NCBI GenBank assembly: GCA_964036275.1
Contig: OZ038433.1
Coordinates: 16,560,257-16,624,256, forward strand
Length of the DNA: 64,000 bases
Direction of reading: 5' to 3'
Source: Litoditis marina
Lineage: Eukaryota; Nematoda; Chromadorea; Rhabditida; Rhabditidae
Every line of letters begins with the position of its first letter. Position 1 is the stretch's first letter. Both the position numbers and the translations under genes were made by a program. Positions 34,522 to 49,500 of this stretch are shown one piece after another. The notes under the pieces are model-generated. The model searched no databases. It saw only the letters and a program-made list of their open reading frames with translations, and was not told the DNA's origin.

Positions 34522-37500
34522 CTAGAAACAAATATAGATGAGGTATATGTGAATGTGAAAACAAAAACTAGAACATACATAGAGTTCCTACACAAAACCG
34601 AATAATTTTGTATCAACAAGCTAAACTTCAAACCACTTTCGTTATCAGAAAATAAATAAAACATTTCTCCAAATGATGGCCTTGTAAAAACCCAAAATAA
34701 ATACATTTTTCTCCGTTTGAAAAGGTCAACACCCAGCCATCGTACAACTTATTACATTGCAAACAACACCCACTTCTCCAATGAATAAAAAACATAAATT
34801 CACTAAATAAAAAAAACCCACTTTTTGAATTCTCCAAAGTGTTGTTTTCCGAGAATCGGCTCTCTTCCCTGCTCTTTTTCCTTCTCCGACACAGCATAAT
34901 TCTGTCCCCGATGTCTCATGGCGACACAGATTATACAGAGAATGATCAACAGAAGGAGGGCTATCAGCAGAATCAACAGAAGTAGCCAGAGACGGGCCGA
35001 GCGGGGGGCTGGAATGAGATAGGTGAGTTGTTTAGAGATTAGGGTAGGGTTGTTAAAATCAAACTCGAGTCGACTCGGGAAAACTCGAAAATTTTTGTGA
35101 GAATTTATCAAAACTCGAACACGAAATTTTGAACACGATTAACAACCCTAATCGAGATGGAAGGATAAACATAAACTACACATACGTTTATATTCTGATA
35201 TGTTTGTAGTTTGTTTCGGTCGTAATTTGAAAACTCTGTCAAGTATGCATAGAGATGCGTCTTACTTCATTAGAGAGATATTTTCGAGGAAGTCTGGTCA
35301 CCAAGCAAACTGAGCCACCGTCTTAACTTCGCCGACGTATGTTCCGCTCGAGATATGAGAAGCAGACACTCACGTGAAAAACGTGAGTCGACATCTACTC
35401 TACAGTACTCTACGAACCAAACAAGCTGTAAACAGTCTGTATACAGTAAGTTGTTTAAAGAAAAAATGAAGTAGTAAAAAGTAACCCACATCTTCCAGTG
35501 GTGGTGATATGGCTGACGGGCGAGTAGGTGAGTCTTTCCTCCCCGGTTGGGTCCGTTTGGAGGGCCCCCACCCGCACATTGTACCGGGTACCCGGGGCCA
35601 ATTCTGAGACGGTTACCGTCAGATCCTTGTCTGGAATACAAAAAGAGATTAGACAAAAACATTCATCAACATCATAAATTTATGTTAACCTTTAATATGG
35701 ATCGGCTTTCGGCTGTAACGTATAGAATCTAGGGTTGTTCGATATTACTCAATTGTGGAGTTCAGAAAGAACGAAAAATGTAAGATTTCGATCCTTGCTA
35801 AACTCCAAAACCCGCTATTTTGAACTCGACTCTCAACTCGCTACACGATTCACGTGCGACTTTTCCACGAAAAGGATCCCTTTTTGAGATTCAAGAACGA
35901 GAAAATCCACGAGTTCGCATCAAACAATAGGCCAATTCTTCCGAATCGGGCGAAACGGAAGTCGTTCGTACACATTTCCAACTATTCAGACAGCTTTACT
36001 GTAGTTTGATCAGACAGAACGTACCCTCGGGCCTTAGCTCCTTCCACTCATCCGAATCGGCCTCTTTGTATTGAACGAGGAACGTGTTTCCCACGGGACC
36101 ACGACTCTAAAATGGGGAATAGAAAGGGAGGGGGGGGGGACACAATTAGGAAGGAGGACAATTGAACGGCACTTTTGGAGACAAATATTGTATTCTTCGT
36201 AACTAATAGGTGTCCGGTGCATGGATCGCCTTAAAAGTTAATCGCTTCTGGCCCTAAAAAACTTTCCAGTCTCGCTGAATTTCGACATTCATAGAAATTT
36301 GATGGGCAAAGTTCAAGATCATCTATCAATCGATATGATTCGTTCCAAAGCAAGCATAAACGGTGCATGGCTACCGAATTTCACTGTGTTAACTGTTCGA
36401 TCCTATTCACTTTTCAAACATTATATGTGTTTTGATATCAAACCACAACGAAAGTTGATCATTTCCTTAAACTGAAGATATAGTTTAATTTCATTGATTG
36501 TTAGTCGAAATTCAAAATTTAAACAGTATGACGTGAATAGAGATCAAAATACAACAAATATCTGGTCACTTTCTGAGACTGAACATACCGATTCGTCGAA
36601 CTCCGCCGGCCTGAACGTCACGTTGAAATAGTCGTTTCCAATGTCATTTTCCACCAGAGAAGGTACTCCCGGGTCCACTGGAACACAAATGGAACTAGAA
36701 CAGTATTGTGACAGTCGAACGATGTTCCTCACAGATTAGCAAATGGACTAAAAGTAACCAAAATATCCGAAACCTACCTATACCCTCTATGCCATTCATT
36801 GTTTTTCAGTGATAAAACAGCATGAAAACAAACTATAGAATATGTTCTTACAAATCAAGCCTACACCATGTATGCATACCCCCCTGTTTTTTTAGTTCTA
36901 TTCATTGATTTTCGGTTGAAATCCGTCCATTATCGTGTGTTTCGAGTTCAAACTACAGCCCAGCTAGTGTTTCCAATAAACAGAGACAGTGTTTTTGTAG
37001 TTCCTAAGACAACATTAGTCTCCCCGAGAGTGCATTTCAAGATTAGCCAGACAGCTGTCGCGTGAAAACTGACACCTTTACAGCCAAAAAAGAGAGCTGA
37101 TTTACATAGACCATGTTATCAGTACAAAATCAATAAGTAGTAGATAAATAGTCTTCTTGTAAAATGCAAGTAGTTTGTAGTTACGTACAACGTGTAAACA
37201 CACACCATTTCACAAACAAGTAGTGCCCATGAGAATGTTTGTCAATACTATCCAATTTACAGCAAGCAAGACGCAAATCACCCATTTGACCTATTCATTA
37301 TCGATTATTCCATTGTTTACGCGTCACCCGTTTAGCGCTAATCAGCCCGTATTCTAACACGTATTTCTACCTACAAATCCCCCATCCCCCCTGATTATTG
37401 GTTTATCTCACGTACAATCGACGAATATTAACTACACGAGACTGGCCAAAACAACCAATCAACGACCCATATTCCACTCAATTGTGCGAATATTTGAGAA

Positions 37501-40500
37501 AAACAACTTCACAAAAAGTTCTAGTTTCTCAAGTAACTCGACTATGTCTCATTTCGGTAGGTATTTTATAAGTCCAGTCCAGAAAGAAAAACTGTTCATC
37601 CTAAAACTACATTCTATCCTGTGACTAAAGACCACATTATTAATGACTATAACAGACAGTTCCAAACACCGGAAACATTAGTTCCACCAAATGTATCAAA
37701 CCTATTCAAACCCAAAAACAAACTTGTTTATCACTTTTGTTCGTATTGAGAATATCCTTCACTTTAGCAAATTGAATTCACCCATCCAAACAAAATTGCC
37801 AACAAGTCCACGCACAAACAAGACCTCTTTCGATTCAAATACGTTACAACTTCTCAGCTTAGCGTGAAAACAATAGCCAAATTATTCAAGTTATGATAAG
37901 AAAGCAGCCTTTTTTAACATTTTTCTCGGTAGTTCAGCTAAATTTTCAAATAAAAAAACACTCGTTTCACTTGAATACCTTAAAGTGGTCGCAAAATATG
38001 CCGGAAAACACACGCTCAGTTGCACAAAAAGAGCAGGCGGGAGCCATAAATGATGCCTTTTTCCACACAGGAAGTACGCCTTTTGGCCATACCGAAAGGG
38101 GCTGAAAGGGTACCGACCACACTCAACTATTAACTATACAACTGACGCCAGGTGCCAAATACACCTCGTCACACAGCTTCAAAGCTCGCTATTAGATGAG
38201 CTTGTTATGCAAATCTTCGAAAAAACCCATCAGTACATTTTCGCGCAAAAATACTCCACCGACATAGATAAATACAAGCTAAATGACAAAACTGCAGAAG
38301 AAACACAGTGTCTACCTTTCTAAATCTTATAAAAGCGCCAACACTTTTTCGCTCGGTTCTCTCGTGAAAAAACTGTACATCGTCAGATCAGATCTCCATT
38401 CAAGTGTGAATATAAGAAATGACCCCCCCCCCCCATTAAGTTGCACCATCAAATTGTTCATTTTCGCACATTTTCTGTCTGTTTACGCAGCGGGCGCAAC
38501 GTATCCCCCAGTTTTTTCTGCTCCAAAAACTTACATGAAGCCCGTTGGCAGAGCAATATTAACAGCAGAAGTCTGGTTAGAACTGCGCTCATCGTCTCAG
38601 AAGAATATAAGATATGTGTTGAGAATGAATGAAGAAAAGAGGCGAGGCCCCGTTTAGTTGAATGGGAAAAGTATATTAGTGGGAGCTATGTAACTAGGCA
38701 GCTGAACCCCCCAGGACACGCCCCCATTTGCGAATGATATTTAGGCTCTCTCTCCCAGAGAAAAGAGAGAGAGACTATATGTATACAAGTGGTTTAGAGA
38801 CGTAAACACTCAATATATTGAAAACATGAACAACCTAACAGAATACTAGTGGATCAGTTTAACTGACAAAATCTACACGATCAACTAAAAATGAAGCATG
38901 GATTGTGAAACTAAAAGTGAAAAACCAGTGATCCATTAATTTTGCAATAAAAAGTGTTGTACAGCGTGGAGCAAGTTTATATTGGCAAAGAAGCAGTCAA
39001 GATTTCCCCCAAAAAGATGAACCTTGGTTGACTCACTCCGTGATGCGAATTTGAGTGACACGGTCAATTTGGAGGTAAATCATAATCACTTAACATTATA
39101 GCTGTGAGACACTTTTCTATGAAGTTGAAAATGTGTAGGTATCCATATTCCATAACCACTGAAGAACGCTCAAACAGCCTTTGAATAACTTGGATGACCC
39201 ATACTGTTATAGTGGACCCATAGTTCCCACAAAGAGCGAATAACTCTCTGAACACACCACCTATTCCCACTTCCTCTTTCCATAATTTCATTCCAGTTAT
39301 TCATTTCGACTTCGTTTAGTTGACATGCCTGGGAGCAGTCAATTGTGCATAAAATGAACGAAGCCGGATCAATAGAAAGTAGAAAAAAGACTAGCTCCGA
39401 GAGCCGACTTCGCAAGAAAAACGGAAGAAAAAGCAAGGAGAAGAGTAATCCTATTCCACTTTCCCTCCTCTTTTCAGTTTTCCCTCGAGAAACTAGTTTC
39501 AAGTGAAACTGACACGAACCAACGGCTAGTTGCCATTCACTGAGAAATTGACCAAGAAAAAAAGAACGGATTCCGAAAAATGCACTTTTGATTAGAAATG
39601 CTCTAGTGGTTTTGTTGAGCTCTCTGAGGTGATTTTGAAGTAAAGCAAGTTCGATTACGGAAAATTGTCCTTCACAGATGAAATAACGTTATTAAAAACC
39701 ATTGAAGCAACTTTTGCGACTTTGCTGAATTGCAGACGTCTAATTAGGATAACTGCAACTGGGAAACACGAACTCTAATTATGAATCTCTCACGCCAATT
39801 AGAATCATCATACATACGCACCAGCGTCATACTAATTGACTACTATACGAGCTAAGAGCAAAATGCGCATCCTAAATCTCATCCTTTTTTGAACTATGGA
39901 AACTGAATAATAACTCAAATGATTCTGAATGGTGACATTAACTAGCCGATCAAAATTCTTGTTCGTCCACCAAGAAATCGCGAAAAACTGTAACTTCCAA
40001 TATAAGCCGCTAGTTTTCTGTGCTCATATACTTAACCCCAATTTCTCTCATATATTTCTGCACAATTACTTCAAATTTCTTCATCATCGAAATGAAGTCC
40101 ATTTTTCATGCGATGGTCTGACATGGCATACAGAAACAAGTCATTTAGGCTTTCTCAAACGGGCGCAGCGGCAATGCACTTGCTGGCTTCCTCCATTGGT
40201 CCAGCTTAGGCCGAAACGGGACAAAAAGGTGAGCGATGTGCAACCGCTCTCCGAAGCACAGGTCAAGTCAGAAACTAAGAAGGTGAACTTGGCCAACTAT
40301 ACTGAAATATGTGCTCACCTCCATCGGCGACAATCTCTGGCAGTGTGGTGGCATCGCTGCTGTTCGGGTCTCCGTCTCCCGCGGAGGTCAACGCGCGCAC
40401 GATAAATCGATAATCAACCTCGTGCTCCAGACCAACGATGCGAGCCTGAAAATGGAGAGATTACAAGGAACGAACAGATTACAATTACCCCTAGAAGTGC

Positions 40501-43500
40501 ACAAATAACTAACTACCTCCTCACATGACTAAGGTTTACAATAGGCAGGACAAACGCTTCATTCAGTATACATTAGGTACGCAACTGCATCTGATTCTAG
40601 CCTGAAGGGAACTTCATCGATTCAACCTTCAAACACAATAAGTTCAAAACATAAAAAAAAAACAATTTTTTCCATAACAAATCGCGGTAGGAAAAATGCC
40701 AGGGTATCGAACAATCAACAGTGCGAACGTTGTTAATTGGTTAAGATGTATGAATAATAAACTATTTCTGTTTAAAAAAGCAGTCTTGTGTCCCGGACTT
40801 GGATTAGAGGAAGCCATCTATCCGACCTTCTGACCCACCTGGTTCTTGTCAGCGGCAACCTCTTCCTTGGGACAATCTCGCTCGAGAACTCGACCACTTT
40901 CCGTACGACAATGCTCCACCTGAACAATAAACAACAATAAACATATTTATCCATTCACGTCGTTTCGTTACGAGGCGCTGATCATCATAATACTCACCTG
41001 TAAAAACACTAGTTTTTCTGTAACCAACTTATTGTAGTTGTTTGTGGTTGTTTTTACAAAACTTCGGTAACCGTACAAACTAACACATCCGGTTCAGGCA
41101 ACATAAAAAATAGGTTACCAGATACTTCAATTAGAAAAAAGCAAGAGTATCATTCAAAGGGGAAACCTTTCGAAAACTACTACATACATTTGTAAACAAA
41201 AAATCAACACAAAACTGCAACTGACGACAAATTTGATGATCTTCCCGTTGGCCTGTCTGGGCTTATTCCACGTGAGATAGACGACCCCCCTCTCTTCCGA
41301 GTCGAGGGGATTCATTGGGTACGCACGCAGGCCGCGAACCGCACTCGGCACTGAAATGGAGGTGATTAAGTTATTGAGATGAAAAGATGGGGGACAAGAA
41401 CAAACACCACTCAAACGATACATTAATGCACTTATTGAGAATTGTAATACGCATACTACAGAAAAGAAAGTTACAAAAAGCCACGCACTGCACTGGGGAC
41501 TGTAACGGATGAACAGTTATATATGAATAGAAAACAGAATGATGAAAGACAAGAGTACTTCCAGAAAAATATAATCGATTTCATTCTCCAAACAGTGAGC
41601 ACATTATTTTCATTTTGAACGGAGAACAACTTGTATAAAAAGCCCACCTCCTTCGGCTGTCCTGAACGAGAGAACTTCAGATGGAGAACCCTCGTGCGCA
41701 CTGTTCATCACCTGCAATAAATAGACTTGCATTGGGTATTATCGGGTCTCATCTAATCTTTAATCTGGAACGACACTATTCAATCGCGAATCACCTATTC
41801 TATTCTATTAACCAGATTTTTTTAATCAAGAATCATCTCCATAAAACAAAACCATTATAAAATCAAGGAGACGGTGAAAATCTGAGAATAAAAACCCTAC
41901 TTGAATGGTGGCATAATTCATAGTGTCCGGTTTTAGTTCCGTGATGCTTCCACTCGTCGAGTCGGGGCCGAAAACTACGGTACGGCGACGGCCTTCCGCC
42001 GATCTTTTCCGACGAACCTGAAGAAGAAAAAAGGGTCAATCTTGTGTTTTTAACCAATTTCTCTCACATAATCAGGACATAAATATTTTTTAAATAAACT
42101 CTCGATCTCTCTTCCCCCTCTTATCTCTCTCTCGTCCTTCCTTCCCTCATCTCTCTCTGTCTCTCTCTCTCAACCCACCGTTCTTTTCCATCTGTATTTC
42201 TCTTCTTCCTCTTCTCCCGAATAGTCTTCATCTTCGCTCTCGTCATACCAATACGTTATCTGGGATCAATATCAGAGTTAGTTGAACTGTACTTTAACAA
42301 TCAACACATATTATTTGATCTTCATCAACTTAAAAAAGGACTATTATGTGGTCCAATCCCAACGCTTCAGTCCTTTAAACTACAATACATTTTTCAATCG
42401 CAGTTTAAAGAACCGTTGACGGGATTGGTCCACATAATCGTCCTGCTTTAAACTAGATACATCAGTAAAAACATCCTAAGAGCTAGAGGAATTTGAATTC
42501 AATGATAAAACGAAGCATAATAAAGCGGTGTTTCAACTAATTTCATCTTCACAATAGAAAAGAACACAAAACAATAGGAACTGCAACTTGTCCCCAACGC
42601 ACCTTATATCCAGAGAAGTTTCCGTTGGCTGTTTGGGGATCCACCGCATTCCAACCGAATGTGGCTGAGGTTCCATCCTAAAAAGGGGAGAATGAAAATA
42701 AAAGCCTATTTTTAAATGCCAACTAAACAATTTAAATAATACCTCTATTCATAACTGGCTAAATACAGCTGAATAAAATACATTGCCAATAAGTAGCGTG
42801 AATGAACTTCTACAAAGTACACGCTACAAACAAAACATCCAACTACATAAATCTAAATCTGTAGACGACTTACATTGCTGATGAGTTTGAATCCGCTGGG
42901 GATACTGCTGGGGACGCCCTCTCCGGTTCTTCCTTCAACCGTCTGCGGCTCCACATTCGCCAATCCCTCGTCGTTCACTGATTGTACCTGAACATAACAG
43001 GATTACGGTAACACGGATCTTGTACAAACGCCCAATTGATGTCTTAATTTGAGAAAATCAAAATTTTGATACGGTAACTACTTCTGGCAATGAAATATCG
43101 ATTGTCAGAGCAAAGAAAACAAAAACAAAAACTAAGTCTTCATGACAACAAAAACCTTTGTATCAACAAAATATAATACTTATATTATTATTATTATGAA
43201 TCACTGACATTCTTCTTCCTTTAAAAGTCTTCATGACCACAAACCTTTTTATTACAACTAAATACAACACTAATATTATTATTATTATTATTATAACTAT
43301 TCACCTGAACTTCGTAAGCCTGGAATGGAGTGGCCTCCTGGTCTTCATCCAATGTGATGGTGAATCTGTCGGCAAACGGATCTCGAACCTCGACCTCCCG
43401 GAAATCATCCGAACTGTCCGAGGGACGGTACCTGAACGAATCACGTGAAAACGTGCGAACAGTACGCAAAAATTCGAAAAACGAGTGGTTTACCGGTCAA

Positions 43501-46500
43501 TTCACGCAAGAACGTGACCAAAATATGCTTTAATGGTACAAAAAGCCGAGTGGCTACATAGCGGTAGCGCCTGGTGACTCACAAAACCTAAAAATAGGAC
43601 AAAACTTCGGTAACCGTACAAACTAACACATCCGGTTCAGGCAACATAAAAAATAGGTTACCAGATGCAGCTAGGTTACCAAAAAACTCGGTAACATATT
43701 GAATTCACGACATTCAAGTGAAACCAACTTGATCTTATAATGGAAGTTGGGTCCATTCCAGTCCTCCCTCTTCATGGGGCGCCAGTGGACGATGAGGTTC
43801 TCTGGCGCCGCGCCTCTAGCCGCCACCTCCACCGGGTTCCTGTCTGGTCTCTTCGCGGGGGTGTCACAACGGTCCTTCACCCGAGTCGGACTACTCTCAC
43901 CAACGTCATTTCGCGCGTTCACGCGGAACACGTACTGAAATATGGGGATATTCCGATTACAAGAGTTATTCATATATTTCATATGTTTTATATTAATAGC
44001 ACTATCATGTGAAAATGTACGGAGAATCGGGTGGAACACTATTCTTCAACATGTGAAAACTAGCTAATCACCCTACCCATTACATGTGCTCGGCTATCCA
44101 TTCCAGGTAAGGAAGAGAAACTCAAAGTAATAGATAAACAGCTTTAAAGTTGACTAAAATAGTCAAATTTTTCGTTTTTCGAATTTCATGACCATTTGAA
44201 CAACAGTTTTACTGGGATACTACTATTCCCTCTGCCCCGTCCCTACGGCTGTAGTGCCACAGTGGCCCGGCCAGGTGAAAACTACATACTCCCTCACTCT
44301 ATAGATGTAGAGAGGGAGGAACTCTTATACTTATAACAAGAGAGGATAATTTCAGTCTACAACCTAGATCCCCCCTTACCTGTCCATATGGTTGTAGTGC
44401 CACGGTGGCCTTCCCCTTGACCATTCTCTGTCCGCCCTCGATGATGTCATTCGGATGGGCCTGGACCGGAACGGGATGGGTTCGCCATTGGGCCCCCTCC
44501 GTCTCACTGTCCATCTGGTACTGCACCCTGCAAATAGAAAAGGAGTGAGAACAGGAAAAACAAGAATTATTTCACAAAACGTTATGAACAGAGTGAAATT
44601 CAAGAGCAGTCTCACATCATGTTCTACCAATTCTGTACCAAAAACAGTTGACAACACTACAGATACTCCGTGTTAAATAACGGTCAGTAAGCTTTTTCGT
44701 CCTGTTCTTATTTTCTGGGGGTTCAACTGATAAAGACCCGATCCTTTGAGAAAACCCCTAACCGTCTTGCATCGGGTCGAAACGGTTTTGAGTACATCTC
44801 TTACTAAGCACATTAACTCGACTACAAACATGGTTGTGTGAGAACTTGACAATGTGTTCACAGAAAATGGCGGTCAATTACATAAGCAACGGGTTAATAT
44901 CAAATAAAAATCAACCCGGTTGCTTTTGTAAAGAAAATTTGGTTGTTTTCAGAAAGCAACCGAAAAGGAATTGCTTTTTAGAACCAACCAACCTTTCTTT
45001 ACAGAAGCAACCGAGTTTTGTGAAGTAATAGAGCTTGTTGATTTCAGTATCAACCCTGTTGCTTTTGTAATCCGCCAATGGCGGCATGGCGCCCTTCCCT
45101 TCTTGCTTGGTTTCACAAACGAAACTGACCAGAATTCCTTGACGGGGGATACTGTATCATCTGGTTCCATGTGTTCAAACGAGATTTCGGCCGATTGCGA
45201 GGCCGGGTCACACTTGCTCACGTAGGCCGCGTGCACGGGGACAGGCACGTCTGGAAATACGGAGGAATAACAAACATGTGGAAACAAAAAAAAAATTGTA
45301 TCACAGTTGTACGTGTACATTCAAAATAGTACTAGTATTGATATTAAGTAATCTTGTGAAGACCAAAAACCAAAAGATCACAAGTTCGGTTGCAACGTTG
45401 AAAACGGAATAATAGCTTCTAAGTAGTACTGTACGAGTCCACATAGCATTGAAAAGGACTCAAACAGTCCAACATCGACTACCTTTGATCTGAATCTGTA
45501 CTTCCTTCTCCACTTTGTCCAGCTTGGTACTGGCGATACACTTGTATCTGGCCGTATCGTATTGCGTGGGATTGTTGATCAGAAGAGCATGGTCTTCGGC
45601 TATCTGAAGAAAGGGTGGTTATTAACTATCACCAATTATAGAAAACGTTCTTCGGGTTCACAAGATTTCCGATTCCGAAGCTATTGATGAGAACACAACA
45701 AATAACGTTTCCACTATGCTTATTTCATTCCAAACTAGCTTCTTTCTACATCCTACAGAGCCTAATGGAACCTGTCGAAAAATTGCCAAACCTTTTCAAT
45801 TTGGGCAGAAAATGCACCTCTCTACTATTTATTATTATTTGATAAAACTTATGTTACTGCAGTATTCCTCCAATTTCATTCTACCATACTTCAGTATAAA
45901 CTCTAGTCCCCACATGTAATTAAACCACGTTTTGTTACAGTTCACCGTACCTCATAATGTCCCGATTCCACGTGTACTTCCGGCAACGGACGACCATTCA
46001 CCAGCCACTCGTACTTCACTTCCAATCTGAAAGAAGATGAGCATTATACATGTAGAAACTAAATATTTATGATGACTCTATTTTCATGAGCTATGTAACT
46101 TAAACTTTCCAACTCCTCAGCAATTCACCGCGCATCCAACAACTACAAATGGTATCCAATTACCACATTTTTAACATTCACGTTTGCATGGGACACCGCC
46201 AAATATTCGAATAGAATATGCCAACATTGCGAAAAAGGGGAATGTCTCCGAGTTTAGCGGCAATGGAGTCTACTTGCAGCATTGTTTTGACCACTTGGAC
46301 AGTGTAACTTCATTATGGCTAGACTGGGTGGAAAATCAGAGGTTGTCTCGACGTACACAAAAACCAGCGAAGCGTCGTGACTATATTATAAAAAGGAACC
46401 AGTTTCTCGATTCAAACACATTGACATTCACATAAATGCGCAGATTTCGCGATATTGACGTTATGGGGGATAATTTTCAACTCTATTTGTGCCTTTTCTC

Positions 46501-49500
46501 ATTTGACCTACCGTTCATCGGCCATAGCCTCGCAGGGCATTCGTACCACTGCACCAGCTGTGTGGGTCTCCTCCGAGCGGGGGAATGGTTCTAGACGGGT
46601 GGCTTCTGGAGAATAAACAAATTAGATCTAATCAAGTTAGAATAAAACTTTGCCTACGACCTACGAGTGTACCTTTTGCGTCGTTTACCTATGTCGTTAT
46701 GAAAAACGGCTTCAAATAGCTGCATCAGTTTTGAAGAACACACAAATTCACAAATCCAAGCAGTTTTCCTTTCTTCCTTCAATTTTCCCATAGTCACCAA
46801 AATAGCCAATATGGTTTTCATACAACATGCAGGAAGCACAATAAACGTTGAAAACTATCCATTTTCCAATGTTTTTTTTATTGGTTTAACGCACTTCTAA
46901 CAAGTAGTTTCGCCTTGGCCTGTCCGTATCTTAGACACAAACGGCACCAAAAAATCAAGAAAAGTTCCATTTTTAAATTATGTAAAGTCCAATTTTAAAG
47001 TAAACCCACTTCTGACGAGTAGTTTCGCCTGTCCCTTGGCCTGTCCGTATTTGTTGACTCCCAGACATTCATATTCTCCCTCGGCAGAAGGAGAAACATC
47101 TGGAAACAGGGGAATAAACAGGGGTTGAGGGAAGAGAGCGGGAAACACTTCCCGCCGGTTTTTAGGAGAAAGAGAGGGAGCGAATGAAACGGAGATAGAG
47201 AGAGAGAAAGGGAGAGAGAGAAAAAGAGCGGGGGAAAATGTACCAATCTAACTACCCACCCTTGATGATCAACTTTCCGACTCCGTGAGCACTAGCTGGC
47301 ACCTGATCGTGTGCGATGCCCTGAAAATGAGCAGAACTTGTTCACCCTTCAACAAGCCACGTTCAACTAGAAGTTTCGTCTGTACGCACAACTGAGACCC
47401 AATAAACGCTCAAAATGTTTCATGTTTGCATTGCACATAGGCCAGTATAGTATAGTATGGTATCCTAGTACTAGTCATGAGCACGCGAATACCGGCAACA
47501 CAGGACTGCTACAGGCAGGGGTGGAGGGGTGGCCGAAGATTGACCGACCTTACTGTCCCCGTACGATCCTGATTGTATTTACAACCCTTCTTCCCTTGAA
47601 TAAATTGCAAACTTGCAACTTATGGTCATACACCAGCAAGGTTGTCCGAATAGTCAGAAAACTTCAAGAAACGGACTACTTTTTAGTCCAAAGGATAAAA
47701 ATCGGTCTACTTTTGGTGAAAAATCCTGAATTTTCACGTCTTTATACTTGAAAACGGACTACTTTACGTCGCTCATTCAGACCTTATTGGCGTATGTTTA
47801 TGGTTATTCCGGTAGTCTTGAACGAAAGATGTACCTGCAGTACGGGACTACTCCAGCTGATCTCGGCATTTGGACTGGCGAAGAACTTGCATTCCAGGTT
47901 GACCGACTGTCCGATCACGGCCTCCACTTCTCCAGAATCTTCGAGAAGCTGCGGCTTGAAGGCTGGAAATAACAAATTGATTAGTGACAGATATCTACAT
48001 CCTTTTCTCAGCAAAGTTATCTGTTACCAGATACTCTAACTTTTAAGGTGAGGCTCTCCCGTACCTTTCAGACTCAACTTCAAACTAAATTTTCCTTCAA
48101 CTAGAAAACTGTTAGACAAAACTAGTAGTAGAGGACAGATTGAGAAATTGGGATAGAAGTTGGTCCAGACGTATTCGTGTCAGATTTCATAAATTGCATC
48201 AAAAAACGCCCTAGCTAGACCCAAAAACCCTATTTTCAAGAGAACTTGGTCCAAAACTACCCAAATAGCCCCATTTTCACCTTTCCAGACCACGTACCTA
48301 GCAGATTGAGATAGAAGTTGGTCCAGACGTATCCGTGTCTGTTCTCCGCCTTGCACTGATAGACGGCGTTGTCTCCTTTTCCGTGAATTCCCTTCTTCAC
48401 ATCGTAGATGGTCAACTTAGTACCGTCGATCACCCACTTTTCACCCTCTTTGGGCGATTTCATTTCTGGAATTGAAAACAACTTTATGGAGGAATACATA
48501 AACTATGAATTACGTCTATTCTGCTAGACGGAACTTGTTTTTAGAGGAAATTACGTGAAAAAGTATCATTTCAAGTTGAAGAGCGCAAACTTTTATAGAA
48601 AGGTGGTCCGTTCTCTCAGGTTTTTTGGTTATGTATGCAACGAGTTCAGATATGTACGTGAGTTCAACTGCTTAGTGCTTACACTTTATTGCTGAGCAGC
48701 ATAACACAGTCTCTTACTGACAGTCGTTACAGTGCAAGAATCTGACATCTGAGTGAAGGAATTCTAGAAAAAAGTCCAAAACTAACCGACTCCATTCTTG
48801 TAGAAAGTAACCACGGGAACCGGTTTTCCGCTGGTTGTACAGTCAAAAGTAACCGTCTCTCCCTCACTCGTATTCGTATTTGGAGGGGGTCCTTCCGCCC
48901 AGTACGGAGCAGCTGCAAATGATCGAAATTGGATGGATACAAGTCACGGAAAATCGATATCTATCTTTTCCACAGACCCAAGTCGAAGAAAACTTACTCA
49001 AGTATTTTCTATCCCTGTAAAAAACGCAGGAGCTTCAGACACATACCAACTATACCTTATTCAATCACTACTTTTCCACTATTTGCTATTGTTTAAATAA
49101 CAAATCTTTCACTTTTACATCATTCCAACTATTTTACATTGAACGTCCCACAAATCATGGATATCTCAGGTAAAAGCCCATGAAATGGGATAAACAAAGT
49201 AGACAGCTGGGCGACGAGTTGAACAACTGCTATCCATTTCCGCCTTTTGAACGTCAACAGAAAAAAAGACTGCAAGTGTCTTGTGAGTGGTCGGTAATAC
49301 GAGCACTTCTATGTACATCATGTTATACAACACGAACAACACCAGGAAACATATTAGTTTGACCCCCCCCCCATGCTGTTTATCCACTTTTTCATCGCGC
49401 AAGACAACAAACGAGGGAAAGAACTAGTCTGAAGTACACTTGAAACGCCCAAACACAGGAGGGGCAAAGATCGGAAATACGTAATACTTTTGCTACGAGC

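Noticed and set aside
39929..40405. 158-codon plus frame
   Set aside because: Its 3' part is the antisense of the sax-7 exon at 40445-40319; the rest is intron.
43545..43590. tRNA-like AGTGGCTACATAGCGGTAGCGC
   Set aside because: A D-arm-like word without a matching B box or stems; chance or an old fragment.
44875..45075. GGTTGCTTTTGTA-type words repeated several times near the FN3-1 exon
   Set aside because: Repeats are short and irregular, so I could not define a unit or ends; possibly a degenerate repeat.
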